DNA from: Psychrobacillus vulpis
GTDB taxonomy: Bacteria > Bacillota > Bacilli > Bacillales_A > Planococcaceae
Direction of reading: 5' to 3'
DNA length: 64,000 bases
Assembly (NCBI RefSeq): GCF_006861825.1
Contig: NZ_VDGI01000011.1
Location: forward strand, 1 to 64,000
Part shown: positions 7,980 to 15,841 of the stretch, in pieces
Layout of the letters: each line of letters starts with the position of its first letter
Numbering within the stretch: position 1 is the first letter of the stretch
Program-made: the position numbers and the translations under genes
The notes under the pieces: model-generated
Databases searched by the model: none
The model's input: the letters and a program-made list of their open reading frames with translations, nothing else
Told to the model about the DNA's origin: nothing

Positions 7980-8873
7980 TTACATATTCTCCATTAATCT
8001 TTTAGCGATCGCTTTGTACTCTTCCGGTCCAATTCCAGGTGCGAACTCTTCTGGAAGAGAATCCAGATTAGGAATATCATAACCTTTTGGACTACCTTCT
8101 TTCACAACGAGCTGTGCCCCACTTGTTGGGTTCGTTCCTTTCCAAATCTGCTTTATATCTGTGTAATCTCCAACATTATTCCACGTAAACAGTACGTTTC
8201 CATAACCAAGATCCTCGTATTTTTTTGCTTGGTCAAATGCTCTATTGTCTAGATTTGGAATTGGAAGCATTTTAGTCACATCAACGCCGGTTGCCATTTC
8301 CATTGCTTTTGCATATGCCAAAATATGTGTACCTCCACGAACTAGCAAGTAACCAATCATTTCTCTTGCAGTCGGATGGTCAGTCATTTCATATACACGC
8401 ATTTTATGTGTTCTTGCCCCACATTCTAAGAAGAAGTTATGAAGCAAATCAAGTACTAGATTGCCACTTGAAAAAACATAATCCCCTCTCCACGGGCTTC
8501 CCATCGAATCTCCCGCTAATGAGGTTTGTGCATTCGCTATAAAGTGATAGGTATTTCTTTTATCCTTGGCAGTTTGAAGTGGCGTAACGTCTGGATCTCC
8601 ATTAAATGTAGTACCCTTTTGTAATAAGTTTATCGTGTTAGAGACTAGCTCTACATGACCGAACTCTTCAGCTGTTATACTTGCGACTAGATCATAAAAA
8701 GGTTTGAGTTTCGTTTTTTCTCTAAAATTGAATGATTGGTACATATAATTATTTAATGTAGACATTTCTCCAAACTTTCCACCTAGTAACTCTTGTACAG
8801 CAGCTGCTGCATTTGCATCACCATATTCCAAGTTCGGGAGTTCAATTAACAATTTGTTCACTCGATTGAACAA
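7980..8873 (-). CDS. Manganese catalase
   Basis: A 297-residue dinuclear-manganese catalase that converts hydrogen peroxide to water and oxygen without haem. Metal ligands expected for the family are visible: Glu36 in GGKFGEMSTLNNY, Glu70 and His73 in TAEEFGHVELV, then a later Glu in FFLECGARTHKMRVYEMTDH and His in VRGGTHILAYAKAMEMATG. The four-helix ferritin-like core is followed by a C-terminal tail of about 80 residues rich in Gly and Pro. In Bacillales such proteins are often stress- or spore-associated. It is followed by nested hairpins and is probably cotranscribed with the small gene just upstream (18-base gap). Confidence 0.9.
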   Translation of the reverse strand: MFNRVNKLLIELPNLEYGDANAAAAVQELLGGKFGEMSTLNNYMYQSFNFREKTKLKPFYDLVASITAEEFGHVELVSNTINLLQKGTTFNGDPDVTPLQTAKDKRNTYHFIANAQTSLAGDSMGSPWRGDYVFSSGNLVLDLLHNFFLECGARTHKMRVYEMTDHPTAREMIGYLLVRGGTHILAYAKAMEMATGVDVTKMLPIPNLDNRAFDQAKKYEDLGYGNVLFTWNNVGDYTDIKQIWKGTNPTSGAQLVVKEGSPKGYDIPNLDSLPEEFAPGIGPEEYKAIAKRLMENM

Positions 8874-8891
8874 TGAATCATACTCCTTTTT

Positions 8892-9119
8892 TTATTTTGA
8901 TAGTGTTACCCAAACAATTTCTTTCATTCTAATATAAAAAGGACTACCACTAACTTCTACGACAATATAATCTGGTGCCACCGTCTTTAAATTTCCTTGC
9001 AGTGTACTTCTAGATGTTTGTACAGCAACTCGCTTCCCGCTTAACGTTTGAAGTAGTTGATATAAATACGGTTCAAAACTACTTACAAATTCAACGGACG
9101 ATTGTGGATTTGCGTTCAC
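8892..9119 (-). CDS. DUF2642 (YuzF-like) small protein
   Basis: A 75-residue protein resembling the DUF2642 family of Bacillales. It has an N-terminal helix (SFEPYLYQLLQTLSGKRVAVQT) and then short beta strands ending in PFYIRMKEIVWVTL, as in an SH3/LSm-like barrel. The function is unknown; homologues often sit near sporulation or coat genes. The gene precedes the Mn-catalase on the same strand with only 18 bases between, so a two-gene operon is likely. The 74-residue protein at 59300-59524 has a similar pattern of strands. Confidence 0.65.
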   Translation of the reverse strand: MNANPQSSVEFVSSFEPYLYQLLQTLSGKRVAVQTSRSTLQGNLKTVAPDYIVVEVSGSPFYIRMKEIVWVTLSK

Positions 9120-9230
9120 CTAAATCCCATCCCTTCTATGCAATCGTAATATTGTATGATATGAATATTTATATGGTGACTATTAAGTGGTATGATAATG
9201 TGTAGACGTTAAACAAAGTAGGTATAATAA

Positions 9231-9797
9231 ATGATAAAACGTTTAGTAGTAACTGGATATAAAGCACACGAGCTAGGAATATTTGATGACTCTCATCAAG
9301 GTATCCCAATCGTGAAAAAAGCAATTAAAAATCAATTCATTGCATTAATCGATGAAGGCTTAGAATGGATTATTTTAAGCGGTCAGCAAGGCGTTGAAAC
9401 GTGGACTGCTGAAGTAGTATTAGAAATGAAGGAAGAATATCCTGATTTAAAATTTGCCATTATTACACCTTTTTTAGATCAAGAAAAAAACTGGAGTGAA
9501 CTTAAACAAGAAAAATATAGAAGCTTATTGTCCCAAGCTGATTATCAAACAAGCCTTACAAAAAGGCCATATGAAGCTCCATGGCAATTCATTGAAAAAA
9601 ATAAATTTCTACTTCGAAATTCAGACGGTATCTTAATTGTATACGATGAAGAAAACGAAGGATCGCCAAAATATATTAAAAATTTAGCAGCAAAGTTTGC
9701 AGAGAAAGAAAACTACTCGATATTCAGTATCGATGCATATGATCTTCAAGTCATAGCAGAAGAAATTGCAGAGGAAAAGAGGAATGATTATATATGA
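9231..9797 (+). CDS. ypsA: YpsA (DUF1273, SLOG superfamily)
   Basis: A 188-residue Rossmann-like protein of the DUF1273/YpsA family, placed in the SLOG nucleotide-binding superfamily. Conserved stretches are VVTGYKAHELGIF, LSGQQGVETWTAEVVLEM, FAIITPFLDQEKNW and NKFLLRNSDGILIVYDEENEGSPKY. In B. subtilis and S. aureus YpsA affects cell division and stress, but its ligand is not established. The next gene overlaps its end by 4 bases (ATGA). Confidence 0.88.
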   Translation: MIKRLVVTGYKAHELGIFDDSHQGIPIVKKAIKNQFIALIDEGLEWIILSGQQGVETWTAEVVLEMKEEYPDLKFAIITPFLDQEKNWSELKQEKYRSLLSQADYQTSLTKRPYEAPWQFIEKNKFLLRNSDGILIVYDEENEGSPKYIKNLAAKFAEKENYSIFSIDAYDLQVIAEEIAEEKRNDYI

Positions 9798-10240
9798 TCA
9801 ATTTACAATGTGAAAGATATGATAAAGAAACAGAAGAGCTAATTTCAAAAGATTCGATAGAGTTTTTAAAAACTCCACTTGCCTATTTTAAAGAAAAGAA
9901 AAATGAATATGTATATTTACAATCGGAAAGTTTCGATGCGATAAAAGTAGATGGACTAGTATTAGAATACGACGAGGTATTTGAAGTATACACTGCTATG
10001 TTTGGATTATCACTACAAAAGAAATTTGGATCTAATATAAAGACATTTATAAATGATCATTTCCATTCAGAAAAAATGAACTACAGTATGATGTTTTCTG
10101 GAGATGAAGGTTTATGGGAAATCAATTTACCACTAAATTACATCGACCAATTTAAAGAAGAATTTACAATTGAAGAATCTTATGAATTTCTACATACATT
10201 CATCTCTTCCCTAGTAGAAAATAGTTCCAGGCCCCTGTAA
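9794..10240 (+). CDS. Hypothetical protein coupled to ypsA
   Basis: A 148-residue acidic protein that I do not recognise. It overlaps ypsA by 4 bases, which indicates coupled translation. There is no signal peptide or membrane segment. It is rich in Glu, Lys and aromatic residues, with a beta-like first half (YVYLQSESFDAIKVDGLVLEYD) and a helical C-terminus (EESYEFLHTFISSLVE). Codon use resembles its neighbours and the frame is intact, so it is probably a real lineage-specific gene. Confidence 0.65.
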   Translation: MINLQCERYDKETEELISKDSIEFLKTPLAYFKEKKNEYVYLQSESFDAIKVDGLVLEYDEVFEVYTAMFGLSLQKKFGSNIKTFINDHFHSEKMNYSMMFSGDEGLWEINLPLNYIDQFKEEFTIEESYEFLHTFISSLVENSSRPL

Positions 10241-10340
10241 CACATTTGTAATATAAAACCATGATGTGTATATTTCCAATTGATGTGGTCAAACTAACGA
10301 GGATGTTTCATTACATTTTCAATAAGGAGGAAAAATTTGA

Positions 10341-10976
10341 ATGAATCAAAACTCTTTTGGTCAAGGTCAACCACATCAAAATATGCAAACTGGTAGTATT
10401 TCACAACAAATGAACCATGGTGGTCACGAACTGTTTGATGTTCATGAAGTTTTGTCAACTGCAATAGCAGGTTTAAATCAAAAAGTAATTCTTCGTCCAC
10501 ATGTTAAAGACCCGGAATTACTAAATATTTTAGATCGACAATACGCTTTTGCTATTGACGAGTATAATATTACCGTCGAGTGTTTCAAAACTGGAAAAGA
10601 TCCGTCACATCCTACTTCCACTTATAAAATGCAGCAAGGAAATGACTTTATCTACGGTATGAAGCCATCACAGCCTAAAAAGCCAATCCAAAATGCCAAT
10701 GAAATATCTGATGAATTAATTTCAGGATTTTTACTTGGTGCTGCAAAAGCATCAGCTACAGCAAAAACTGCTGCGGCTTTAGAAACAACTAATCCAGTTG
10801 TTCGAAGAGTTCTTGCTGACTCCATTCCAAACTGTATAGAAATGGCATATGAGCTTTCGATATATCAAAACAAACATCATTATTATCAAGTACCACAACT
10901 TGCCCAACAAGATATGCAACAGCTGCTGAATTGGTATGCACCTGTACAAGGTCAAATGATGAACAAAGTACAATAA
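10341..10976 (+). CDS. CotF/YhcQ-like spore coat protein
   Basis: A 211-residue coat protein of the CotF family. The N-terminal 30 residues are rich in Gln, His, Asn and Gly. A helical CotF domain follows, with LFDVHEVLSTAIAGLNQKVI, CLN-type helices, ISGFLLGAAKASATAKTAAALETTNPVVRRVLADSIPNCIEMAYELSIYQ split over several segments, then HHYYQVPQLAQQDMQQLLNW. It lies in the spore coat. The C-terminal QQ-rich end is usual for the family, and the length matches B. subtilis YhcQ better than CotF. An AAGGAGG site precedes the ATG and a strong terminator follows. Confidence 0.85.
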   Translation: MNQNSFGQGQPHQNMQTGSISQQMNHGGHELFDVHEVLSTAIAGLNQKVILRPHVKDPELLNILDRQYAFAIDEYNITVECFKTGKDPSHPTSTYKMQQGNDFIYGMKPSQPKKPIQNANEISDELISGFLLGAAKASATAKTAAALETTNPVVRRVLADSIPNCIEMAYELSIYQNKHHYYQVPQLAQQDMQQLLNWYAPVQGQMMNKVQ

Positions 10977-10982
10977 TATAAA

Positions 10983-11018
10983 AACTCGTCCCTATTTGCA
11001 GTAGGGACGGGTTTTTAT
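10983..11018 (+). terminator. Terminator after coat gene
   Basis: The stem CGTCCCTA/TAGGGACG, extended by flanking pairs, closes around TTTGCAG and is followed by a GTTTTTA run. It ends the coat-protein transcript. Confidence 0.9.
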
Positions 11019-11095
11019 GTTATTGGATTGTTTCTCCGCAAAATTAACGTATAATTTAACATAAGCGTCGACTAACGAAAGAATAGGTGATTTTA

Positions 11096-11755
11096 ATGCG
11101 AGTAGCAATCTTCGACTTTGACGGGACACTTTATGCGGAAGAAACATTCAAACTATTGATGACTCATTTGAAAGAGCATCCTATTTACAATACAAAATTT
11201 AATCGTTTTTATCGATCTATCGTTCCTCCTTATATTGCGAATAAATTGAAGCTTTATCCAAGTTCAAAAATGAAAGAACGTTCGATGCAACTGTACTTAA
11301 ACGCTTTTGAAGGATTATCTAAATCCGAAATGGATACTTATTTTGACGAGTTAACAGAAATGATGCAATCAGATTTTAATGACGAAGTTATTTCAAGACT
11401 TGAAAAGCATAGACAAGAAAATGTACATATACTTCTTGTATCAGGTGCATATACACAATTTTTACAACGAGTAACGGAAGGATTATCATTTAACAAGATT
11501 ATCGGTACAGATATTCCTTATTTACATAATAAAGTTGATCTCCAAACTTCTATTAGACATATAAATGGTATTCGAAAAACAGAATTGATTTTACAAGCTT
11601 TAGAAGGAAAACAAATCGATTGGGAAAATAGCTACGCATATGGAGATAGCTATTCTGACTTACCTGTTCTAGAATTAGTCGGAAATCCTGTTGCTGTCAA
11701 ACCTGAAGACAAGCTTCGTTTACTCGCAAAAGAAAGAGATTGGGAAATTATTTAA
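11096..11755 (+). CDS. HAD-family phosphatase (subfamily IB)
   Basis: A 219-residue haloacid dehalogenase-type phosphatase. Motif I is IFDFDGTLY with the nucleophile and acid Asp pair. Motif II is the Ser of LLVSGAYTQFLQ, and motifs III/IV are Lys in the RKTEL region and GDSYSDLPVL. The order and spacing match the PSP/SerB-like IB class, whose members release phosphate from small metabolites. An in-frame GTG at 11087 overlaps the ribosome site AGGTG, so ATG 11096, 6 bases downstream, is preferred. It is monocistronic, with its own terminator. The substrate is unknown. Confidence 0.82.
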   Translation: MRVAIFDFDGTLYAEETFKLLMTHLKEHPIYNTKFNRFYRSIVPPYIANKLKLYPSSKMKERSMQLYLNAFEGLSKSEMDTYFDELTEMMQSDFNDEVISRLEKHRQENVHILLVSGAYTQFLQRVTEGLSFNKIIGTDIPYLHNKVDLQTSIRHINGIRKTELILQALEGKQIDWENSYAYGDSYSDLPVLELVGNPVAVKPEDKLRLLAKERDWEII

Positions 11756-11765
11756 CACTGGAAAG

Positions 11766-11810
11766 AGGCTTTCCTACAAGTAATCACCTTGTAGAAAAGC
11801 CTTTTGTTTT
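11766..11810 (+). terminator. Terminator after HAD gene
   Basis: The stem AGGCTTTCCTACAAG/CTTGTAGAAAAGCCT closes around TAATCAC and is followed by TTTGTTTT. Confidence 0.9.
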
Positions 11811-11814
11811 CATA

Positions 11815-11990
11815 TATTTATAAATGCTCCTGTGAATGAATTCCTATTAATAGAAACTTCTTTTGGAGTACCCTCCGCAATAACTTTCCTCCAGCTACTC
11901 CACCACCAGGTCCAATATCAATAATCCATTCCTATTCTCTAATTAAATCGATGTTGTGCTCAACAATTACTATGATTTTGATCAATACAA
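11815..11990 (-). pseudogene. UvrA-like ATPase, C-terminal remnant
   Basis: The reverse strand encodes pieces of the UvrA C-terminus. IIVIVEHNIDLIRE is followed by a stop, EWIIDIGPGGGVAGGK, a frameshift, and VIAEGTPKEVSINRNSFTG. These match the Walker B/switch region and the D-x-GP-x-GG...G-x-VVA-x-GTP segment of UvrA and UvrA-like ABC proteins. At least one nonsense codon and one base loss are visible and nothing upstream remains, so this is a dead 3' fragment of about 170 bases. The GPGGG variant suggests a UvrA2-type paralogue rather than the housekeeping gene. Confidence 0.75.
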
Positions 11991-12109
11991 TTTCGAAATT
12001 ACAATTTTATAAGAATGAAAATATAAGAATGGCGTGCTCCCTTTAGGGTAAACTATTTTGTAAATGTCTATACGAAAAGGAACATTATTAAAGAATGAGG
12101 TGTATTTGC

Positions 12110-12736
12110 ATGGACAAAAGAGAATGCGATTTTTCACCATTAAAAGAACAATTAATAATCGAACTTGAAAACATCTCAAGTGAAGTTACTATAGGTATAA
12201 AAAAATTAGAAATAGATAACTTTTGTCTTCTAAGTAAAATTTCTTCTATTAAAGAACAATTTGAAAAGGCTGAGGCGATGGCGGCTTCTTTTTACTTAAA
12301 TTGTTATTTGTCTCCATTTACAGATAAATATATAGATATATCTACTGCTATTCAAAATCTTTCCATTCAAAAACACGGTGCTTTAATTGTCATTGAGCGT
12401 AAAAACCAGTTGGATTCATTAATACGTCCAGGTACTCCAATAGATGCGAAGCTAACTCATTCCTTATTAGAATCCATCTTTTACCCTGGAAATCCTCTAC
12501 ATGATGGAGCAGTATTAGTTCGTAAAAGCCATATATTTTCAGCGGCAAATGTTCTCCCTTTGTCTAATATCGTTGTTGGAGAAAAAAAACTTGGGACACG
12601 CCATCGTGCCGCATTAGGTCTCTCCGAAATAAGCGATGCTCTTGTTCTAGTTGTTTCAGAAGAAACAGGAAGAGTTTCTTTCTCAGTTGACGGGGGACTA
12701 CATCCTATTATTACTACTAGTTCTATGTTAGTCTGA
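12110..12736 (+). CDS. cdaS: Sporulation-type diadenylate cyclase CdaS
   Basis: A 208-residue enzyme joining two ATP molecules into cyclic di-AMP. Two N-terminal helices (about residues 10-60) resemble the autoinhibitory YojJ region. The DAC domain follows, with HGALIVIERKNQLDSL, the substrate loop DGAVLV in PGNPLHDGAVL, and GTRHRAALGLSE carrying the RHR motif. The C-terminus VSFSVDGGLHPI is typical. The length and lack of membrane segments point to CdaS, the forespore enzyme, rather than CdaA or DisA. An in-frame ATG at 12095 overlaps GAGGTG; ATG 12110 is 7 bases after it and is chosen. Confidence 0.92.
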   Translation: MDKRECDFSPLKEQLIIELENISSEVTIGIKKLEIDNFCLLSKISSIKEQFEKAEAMAASFYLNCYLSPFTDKYIDISTAIQNLSIQKHGALIVIERKNQLDSLIRPGTPIDAKLTHSLLESIFYPGNPLHDGAVLVRKSHIFSAANVLPLSNIVVGEKKLGTRHRAALGLSEISDALVLVVSEETGRVSFSVDGGLHPIITTSSMLV

Positions 12737-12781
12737 TTCAAAGTGAAAGAGTTAGTATTGTTCTTTTAATAATTGTATAAA

Positions 12782-12816
12782 AAAAGAACCAGATAATATT
12801 TCCTGATTCTTTTATA
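12782..12816. terminator. Terminator between cdaS and hisF
   Basis: Imperfect stem AAAAGAACCAG/CCTGATTCTTTT with a T/A-rich end in the convergent interval. It could serve both strands. Confidence 0.65.
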
Positions 12817-12827
12817 TAATTTTTTCA

Positions 12828-13601
12828 CTAAAAGCGAACATTAATATTCTTTTCGTGTAAAAATGATTTTATTTCTGAAATTGTATAATCTCCATAATGT
12901 ATCATCGATGCGACAAGAGCCGCATCTGCGTTTCCATCCTTAAATACTTCTTCGATATGCTCCAGTTTACCAGCGCCCCCAGAAGCGATAATCGGAACAT
13001 TTACTTTTTCAGAAAGTAATTTGATAAGCTCTACATCATAGCCATTTTTCATACCGTCTTTATGGATACTTGTACAAATAATTTCTCCTGCACCAAGGTC
13101 TGTTGCTTGTTGTACCCATTCGATAACATCCATACCTGTTTTTTCATGACCAGAATGTGTATAAACTTCCCATCTGAGAATTTCATTTTCTTCATTATAT
13201 ATAGGCATTGCATCTAACCCTAAAACGACGCATTGCTTTCCATAAATATCGGCTGCTTCTTTTAATAGTTCAGGACGTTGTACAGCGGCAGAGTTTACCC
13301 CTACTTTGTCAGCTCCAGCTCTCAGTAAGCGTTTAAAGTCATCAACTGTACGTACTCCTCCTATAACGGAAAATGGTATATATACTTGCTCAGCAACTTT
13401 TCGAATCCAGTCAATTTTAAGGTCTTGATTTTTAAGAGATGCAGTCGTGTCTAGATAAATCAATTCGTCCGCACCGTCTTCTGTATATTTTTTTCCTAGT
13501 TCTGCTGGATCTCCAATAATTGTTGGATTTCGAAACTGTACATATTTCACTGCTTGGTCATTTAACACATCGATTGCCGGAACGATTCTTTTTCTAAGCA
13601 T
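12828..13601 (-). CDS. hisF: Imidazole glycerol phosphate synthase cyclase subunit HisF
   Basis: A 257-residue TIM barrel that combines PRFAR with ammonia from HisH to give IGP and AICAR. The catalytic Asp residues are present: Asp11 in RIVPAIDVL and the second in VVLGLDAMP. Phosphate-binding segments ADKVGVNSAAV, GEIICTSIHKDGMKNGYD and VPIIASGGAGKLEH are visible. The N-terminal KYVQFRNPTIIGDP differs from the usual KGVNFVNLRDAGDP, a variation also seen in stand-alone HisF-like proteins of other pathways. It follows hisH with an 11-base gap. No other his genes are in the window. Confidence 0.88.
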   Translation of the reverse strand: MLRKRIVPAIDVLNDQAVKYVQFRNPTIIGDPAELGKKYTEDGADELIYLDTTASLKNQDLKIDWIRKVAEQVYIPFSVIGGVRTVDDFKRLLRAGADKVGVNSAAVQRPELLKEAADIYGKQCVVLGLDAMPIYNEENEILRWEVYTHSGHEKTGMDVIEWVQQATDLGAGEIICTSIHKDGMKNGYDVELIKLLSEKVNVPIIASGGAGKLEHIEEVFKDGNADAALVASMIHYGDYTISEIKSFLHEKNINVRF

Positions 13602-13612
13602 TTGTTTTCTCC

Positions 13613-14215
13613 TTACTTACAATAATTATCCAGTAGCTGGATGCCGAACTTTCCACTTTTTTCTGGATGGAACTGTACACCCATAACTTGCTCATTTCCA
13701 ATAACGGATGCAAAATCAAATCCGTAATTCGTAACTCCTAGAATATCCCGTTCTTCTTTAGGCTTTGCGTAAAAAGAATGTACAAAATAGAAATCCGAGT
13801 TTTCTGGAATATCGTGGAACAAGAAATGATTTTGGACATCCTTTACCTGATTCCACCCCATATGAGGTACTTTTTCAATATTCTCTTTAAATTCAGGAAC
13901 ACTACCTTTTATTAATCCCAGTCCTTCCGTATTCCCTTCCTCACTTGTTTCTAAAAGTAGCTGCATTCCTAAACAAACCCCTAATATAGGAGTACCTTCT
14001 GCCACCTGTTCTTTTATATAATGACTGAGACCGGAATTATTTAACACATCCATTGCCACTTTAGCATTTCCCACTCCAGGTAGTATAAGTTTTGTAATGG
14101 ACTCCTCATGATCAATCGGTTTTGTAATAAGTCTTGTTTCAAATCCAAGTCGATCAATTGCTTTAAGCACACTATGTAAATTTCCTGCTCCATAATCGAT
14201 TATGCCAATCATCAT
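13613..14215 (-). CDS. hisH: Imidazole glycerol phosphate synthase glutaminase subunit HisH
   Basis: A 200-residue class I glutamine amidotransferase. The oxyanion segment LILPGVGNAKVAMD, nucleophile Cys in PILGVCLGMQLLLE, the VPHMGWNQV contact loop, FYFVHSFYA and the His-Glu pair in MGVQFHPEKSG are all intact. It supplies ammonia through the HisF barrel. GGAGG lies close upstream of two adjacent ATG codons (14215 and 14212), so the start is ambiguous by one codon. hisH and hisF form a two-gene unit just downstream of gltAB on the same strand, separated from it by a hairpin. Confidence 0.9.
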   Translation of the reverse strand: MMIGIIDYGAGNLHSVLKAIDRLGFETRLITKPIDHEESITKLILPGVGNAKVAMDVLNNSGLSHYIKEQVAEGTPILGVCLGMQLLLETSEEGNTEGLGLIKGSVPEFKENIEKVPHMGWNQVKDVQNHFLFHDIPENSDFYFVHSFYAKPKEERDILGVTNYGFDFASVIGNEQVMGVQFHPEKSGKFGIQLLDNYCK

Positions 14216-14296
14216 TTTGCCTCCACTAGTTAGTATACTTTTATTATGCCACCTCGAAGCAAAAAAATGAACTAAAACTTTAGTTCGCTAGCACAT

Positions 14297-14328
14297 TAAA
14301 GCCAGTCATTATAAAATGACTGGCTTCT
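14297..14328. terminator. Terminator between gltB and hisH
   Basis: A perfect stem GCCAGTCATT/AATGACTGGC around ATAA, extended by AA/TT and followed on the reverse strand by a short T-run. It separates the gltAB transcript from hisHF. Confidence 0.8.
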
Positions 14329-14335
14329 TGCGTTT

Positions 14336-15823
14336 CTAACTCCATGTACTTTGTATATTCTTTTCTACATATTCATGAACCTTTTTTGCTACTTCCTGCC
14401 CTTCTTTTATCGCCCAAACAATCAGACTTTGACCTTTTCTCGCATCTCCTGCAGCAAACACTCCATCCTTATTAGTTGCGTAATCGTTCGCAGATGCCCC
14501 AATTTTTTTATTCACGATATTTACTCCAAAATGTTCTGGTAGTGAAAGCTCAGGACCTTCGAAGCCAATTGCAACAAACACTATTTGGGCTGGCCACACT
14601 TTTTCAGTACCCGGTATTTCTTGGAAGTAATGAAAACCATCATCTCCAAGTATTTTTTTCATATAGATTGTATGAAGCTCTTTTAAATTTCCATTTTCAT
14701 CAGAGACCATTTTTGTAGTTTGAATTAAATATTCACGAGGATCTTTGCCGTATTTTGCGTCTGCTTCCTCATACGCATAATCTAATGTATAAATATCCGG
14801 ATTTGATGGCCATACATTATCTTCTGCTCTAGCTTTCGGGAGCTCAGGGTGTTTACCGAATTGAACAACCGATTTACAATTTTGACGAATCGAAGTCGCA
14901 ACACAGTCAGCACCTGTATCTCCTCCACCTATTACAATGACATTCTTCCCTTTCGTATCAATAAATTTCCTATCTAAAAAATTTGAATCTAGTAAACTCT
15001 TTGTTGTAGAAGTTAAGTAGTCCATTGCAAGATAAACACCTTTAGACTTGCTTCCCTCCATACGTAATTCTCGTTGTTTTTGTGCACCGATGCATAGTAT
15101 TACAGCATCATATTCTTTCATAATTTGCTCGGCAGATATGTCTTTACCTATTTCTGTATTTAGTACAAAGTCGATTCCCTCTTGCTGAAGGAACTGAATC
15201 CGACGGTTTACAATATCTTTTTCTAGTTTCATATTCGGAATACCGTACATTAATAAACCACCCGCTCGGTCAGCTCGCTCATAAACTGTTACAGAATGGC
15301 CTGCTTGATTTAATTCATCTGCACTTGTAAGTCCTGTTGGCCCTGACCCAATAATTGCTATCTTTTTCCCAGTACGATTTATTGGAATTCGAGGGATAAT
15401 CCATCCATTCTCAAAACCTTTGTCGATTATCGTTCGCTCAATATTTTTGATCGATACTGCTGGATCTGCTATCGCAAGCGTACAAGATCCTTCACATGGA
15501 GCAGGACAAACCCTTCCAGTAAATTCAGGGAAATTATTTGTCATCGATAATCGATCTAACGCTTCCCTCCATTTACCTTTATATACTAAATCATTCCACT
15601 CTGGAATTAGGTTATGAATAGGACAACCAGCAGTCGCGCCTCGTATTTCGACACCCATATGGCAAAAAGGAGTGCCGCAATCCATACATCTTGCACCCTG
15701 TTGTTGAAGTGCTTCATCCGTAAGTTTTGATGAATATTCTGACCAATTTTTAATACGCTTTAGAGAGGGTTCCTCTTTTCCTTTTTCTCTTGCATAGTCC
15801 AAAAATCCAGTAGCTTTCCCCAT
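14336..15823 (-). CDS. gltB: Glutamate synthase small subunit
   Basis: The 495-residue NADPH-dependent small subunit (GltB in Bacillus naming, GltD in enterics). It passes electrons from NADPH through FAD and iron-sulfur clusters to the large subunit. N-terminal cysteine clusters appear in ARCMDCGTPFCH, GCPIHNLIPEW and GRVCPAPCEGSC. The FAD-binding IAIIGSGPTGLTSAD and the NADPH-binding NVIVIGGGDTGADC follow, and the C-terminal GVFAAGDARKGQSLIVWAI closes the FAD site. It lies 18 bases downstream of gltA in the same operon. Confidence 0.96.
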   Translation of the reverse strand: MGKATGFLDYAREKGKEEPSLKRIKNWSEYSSKLTDEALQQQGARCMDCGTPFCHMGVEIRGATAGCPIHNLIPEWNDLVYKGKWREALDRLSMTNNFPEFTGRVCPAPCEGSCTLAIADPAVSIKNIERTIIDKGFENGWIIPRIPINRTGKKIAIIGSGPTGLTSADELNQAGHSVTVYERADRAGGLLMYGIPNMKLEKDIVNRRIQFLQQEGIDFVLNTEIGKDISAEQIMKEYDAVILCIGAQKQRELRMEGSKSKGVYLAMDYLTSTTKSLLDSNFLDRKFIDTKGKNVIVIGGGDTGADCVATSIRQNCKSVVQFGKHPELPKARAEDNVWPSNPDIYTLDYAYEEADAKYGKDPREYLIQTTKMVSDENGNLKELHTIYMKKILGDDGFHYFQEIPGTEKVWPAQIVFVAIGFEGPELSLPEHFGVNIVNKKIGASANDYATNKDGVFAAGDARKGQSLIVWAIKEGQEVAKKVHEYVEKNIQSTWS

Positions 15824-15841
15824 TTGTAATTCCCCCTCCCC

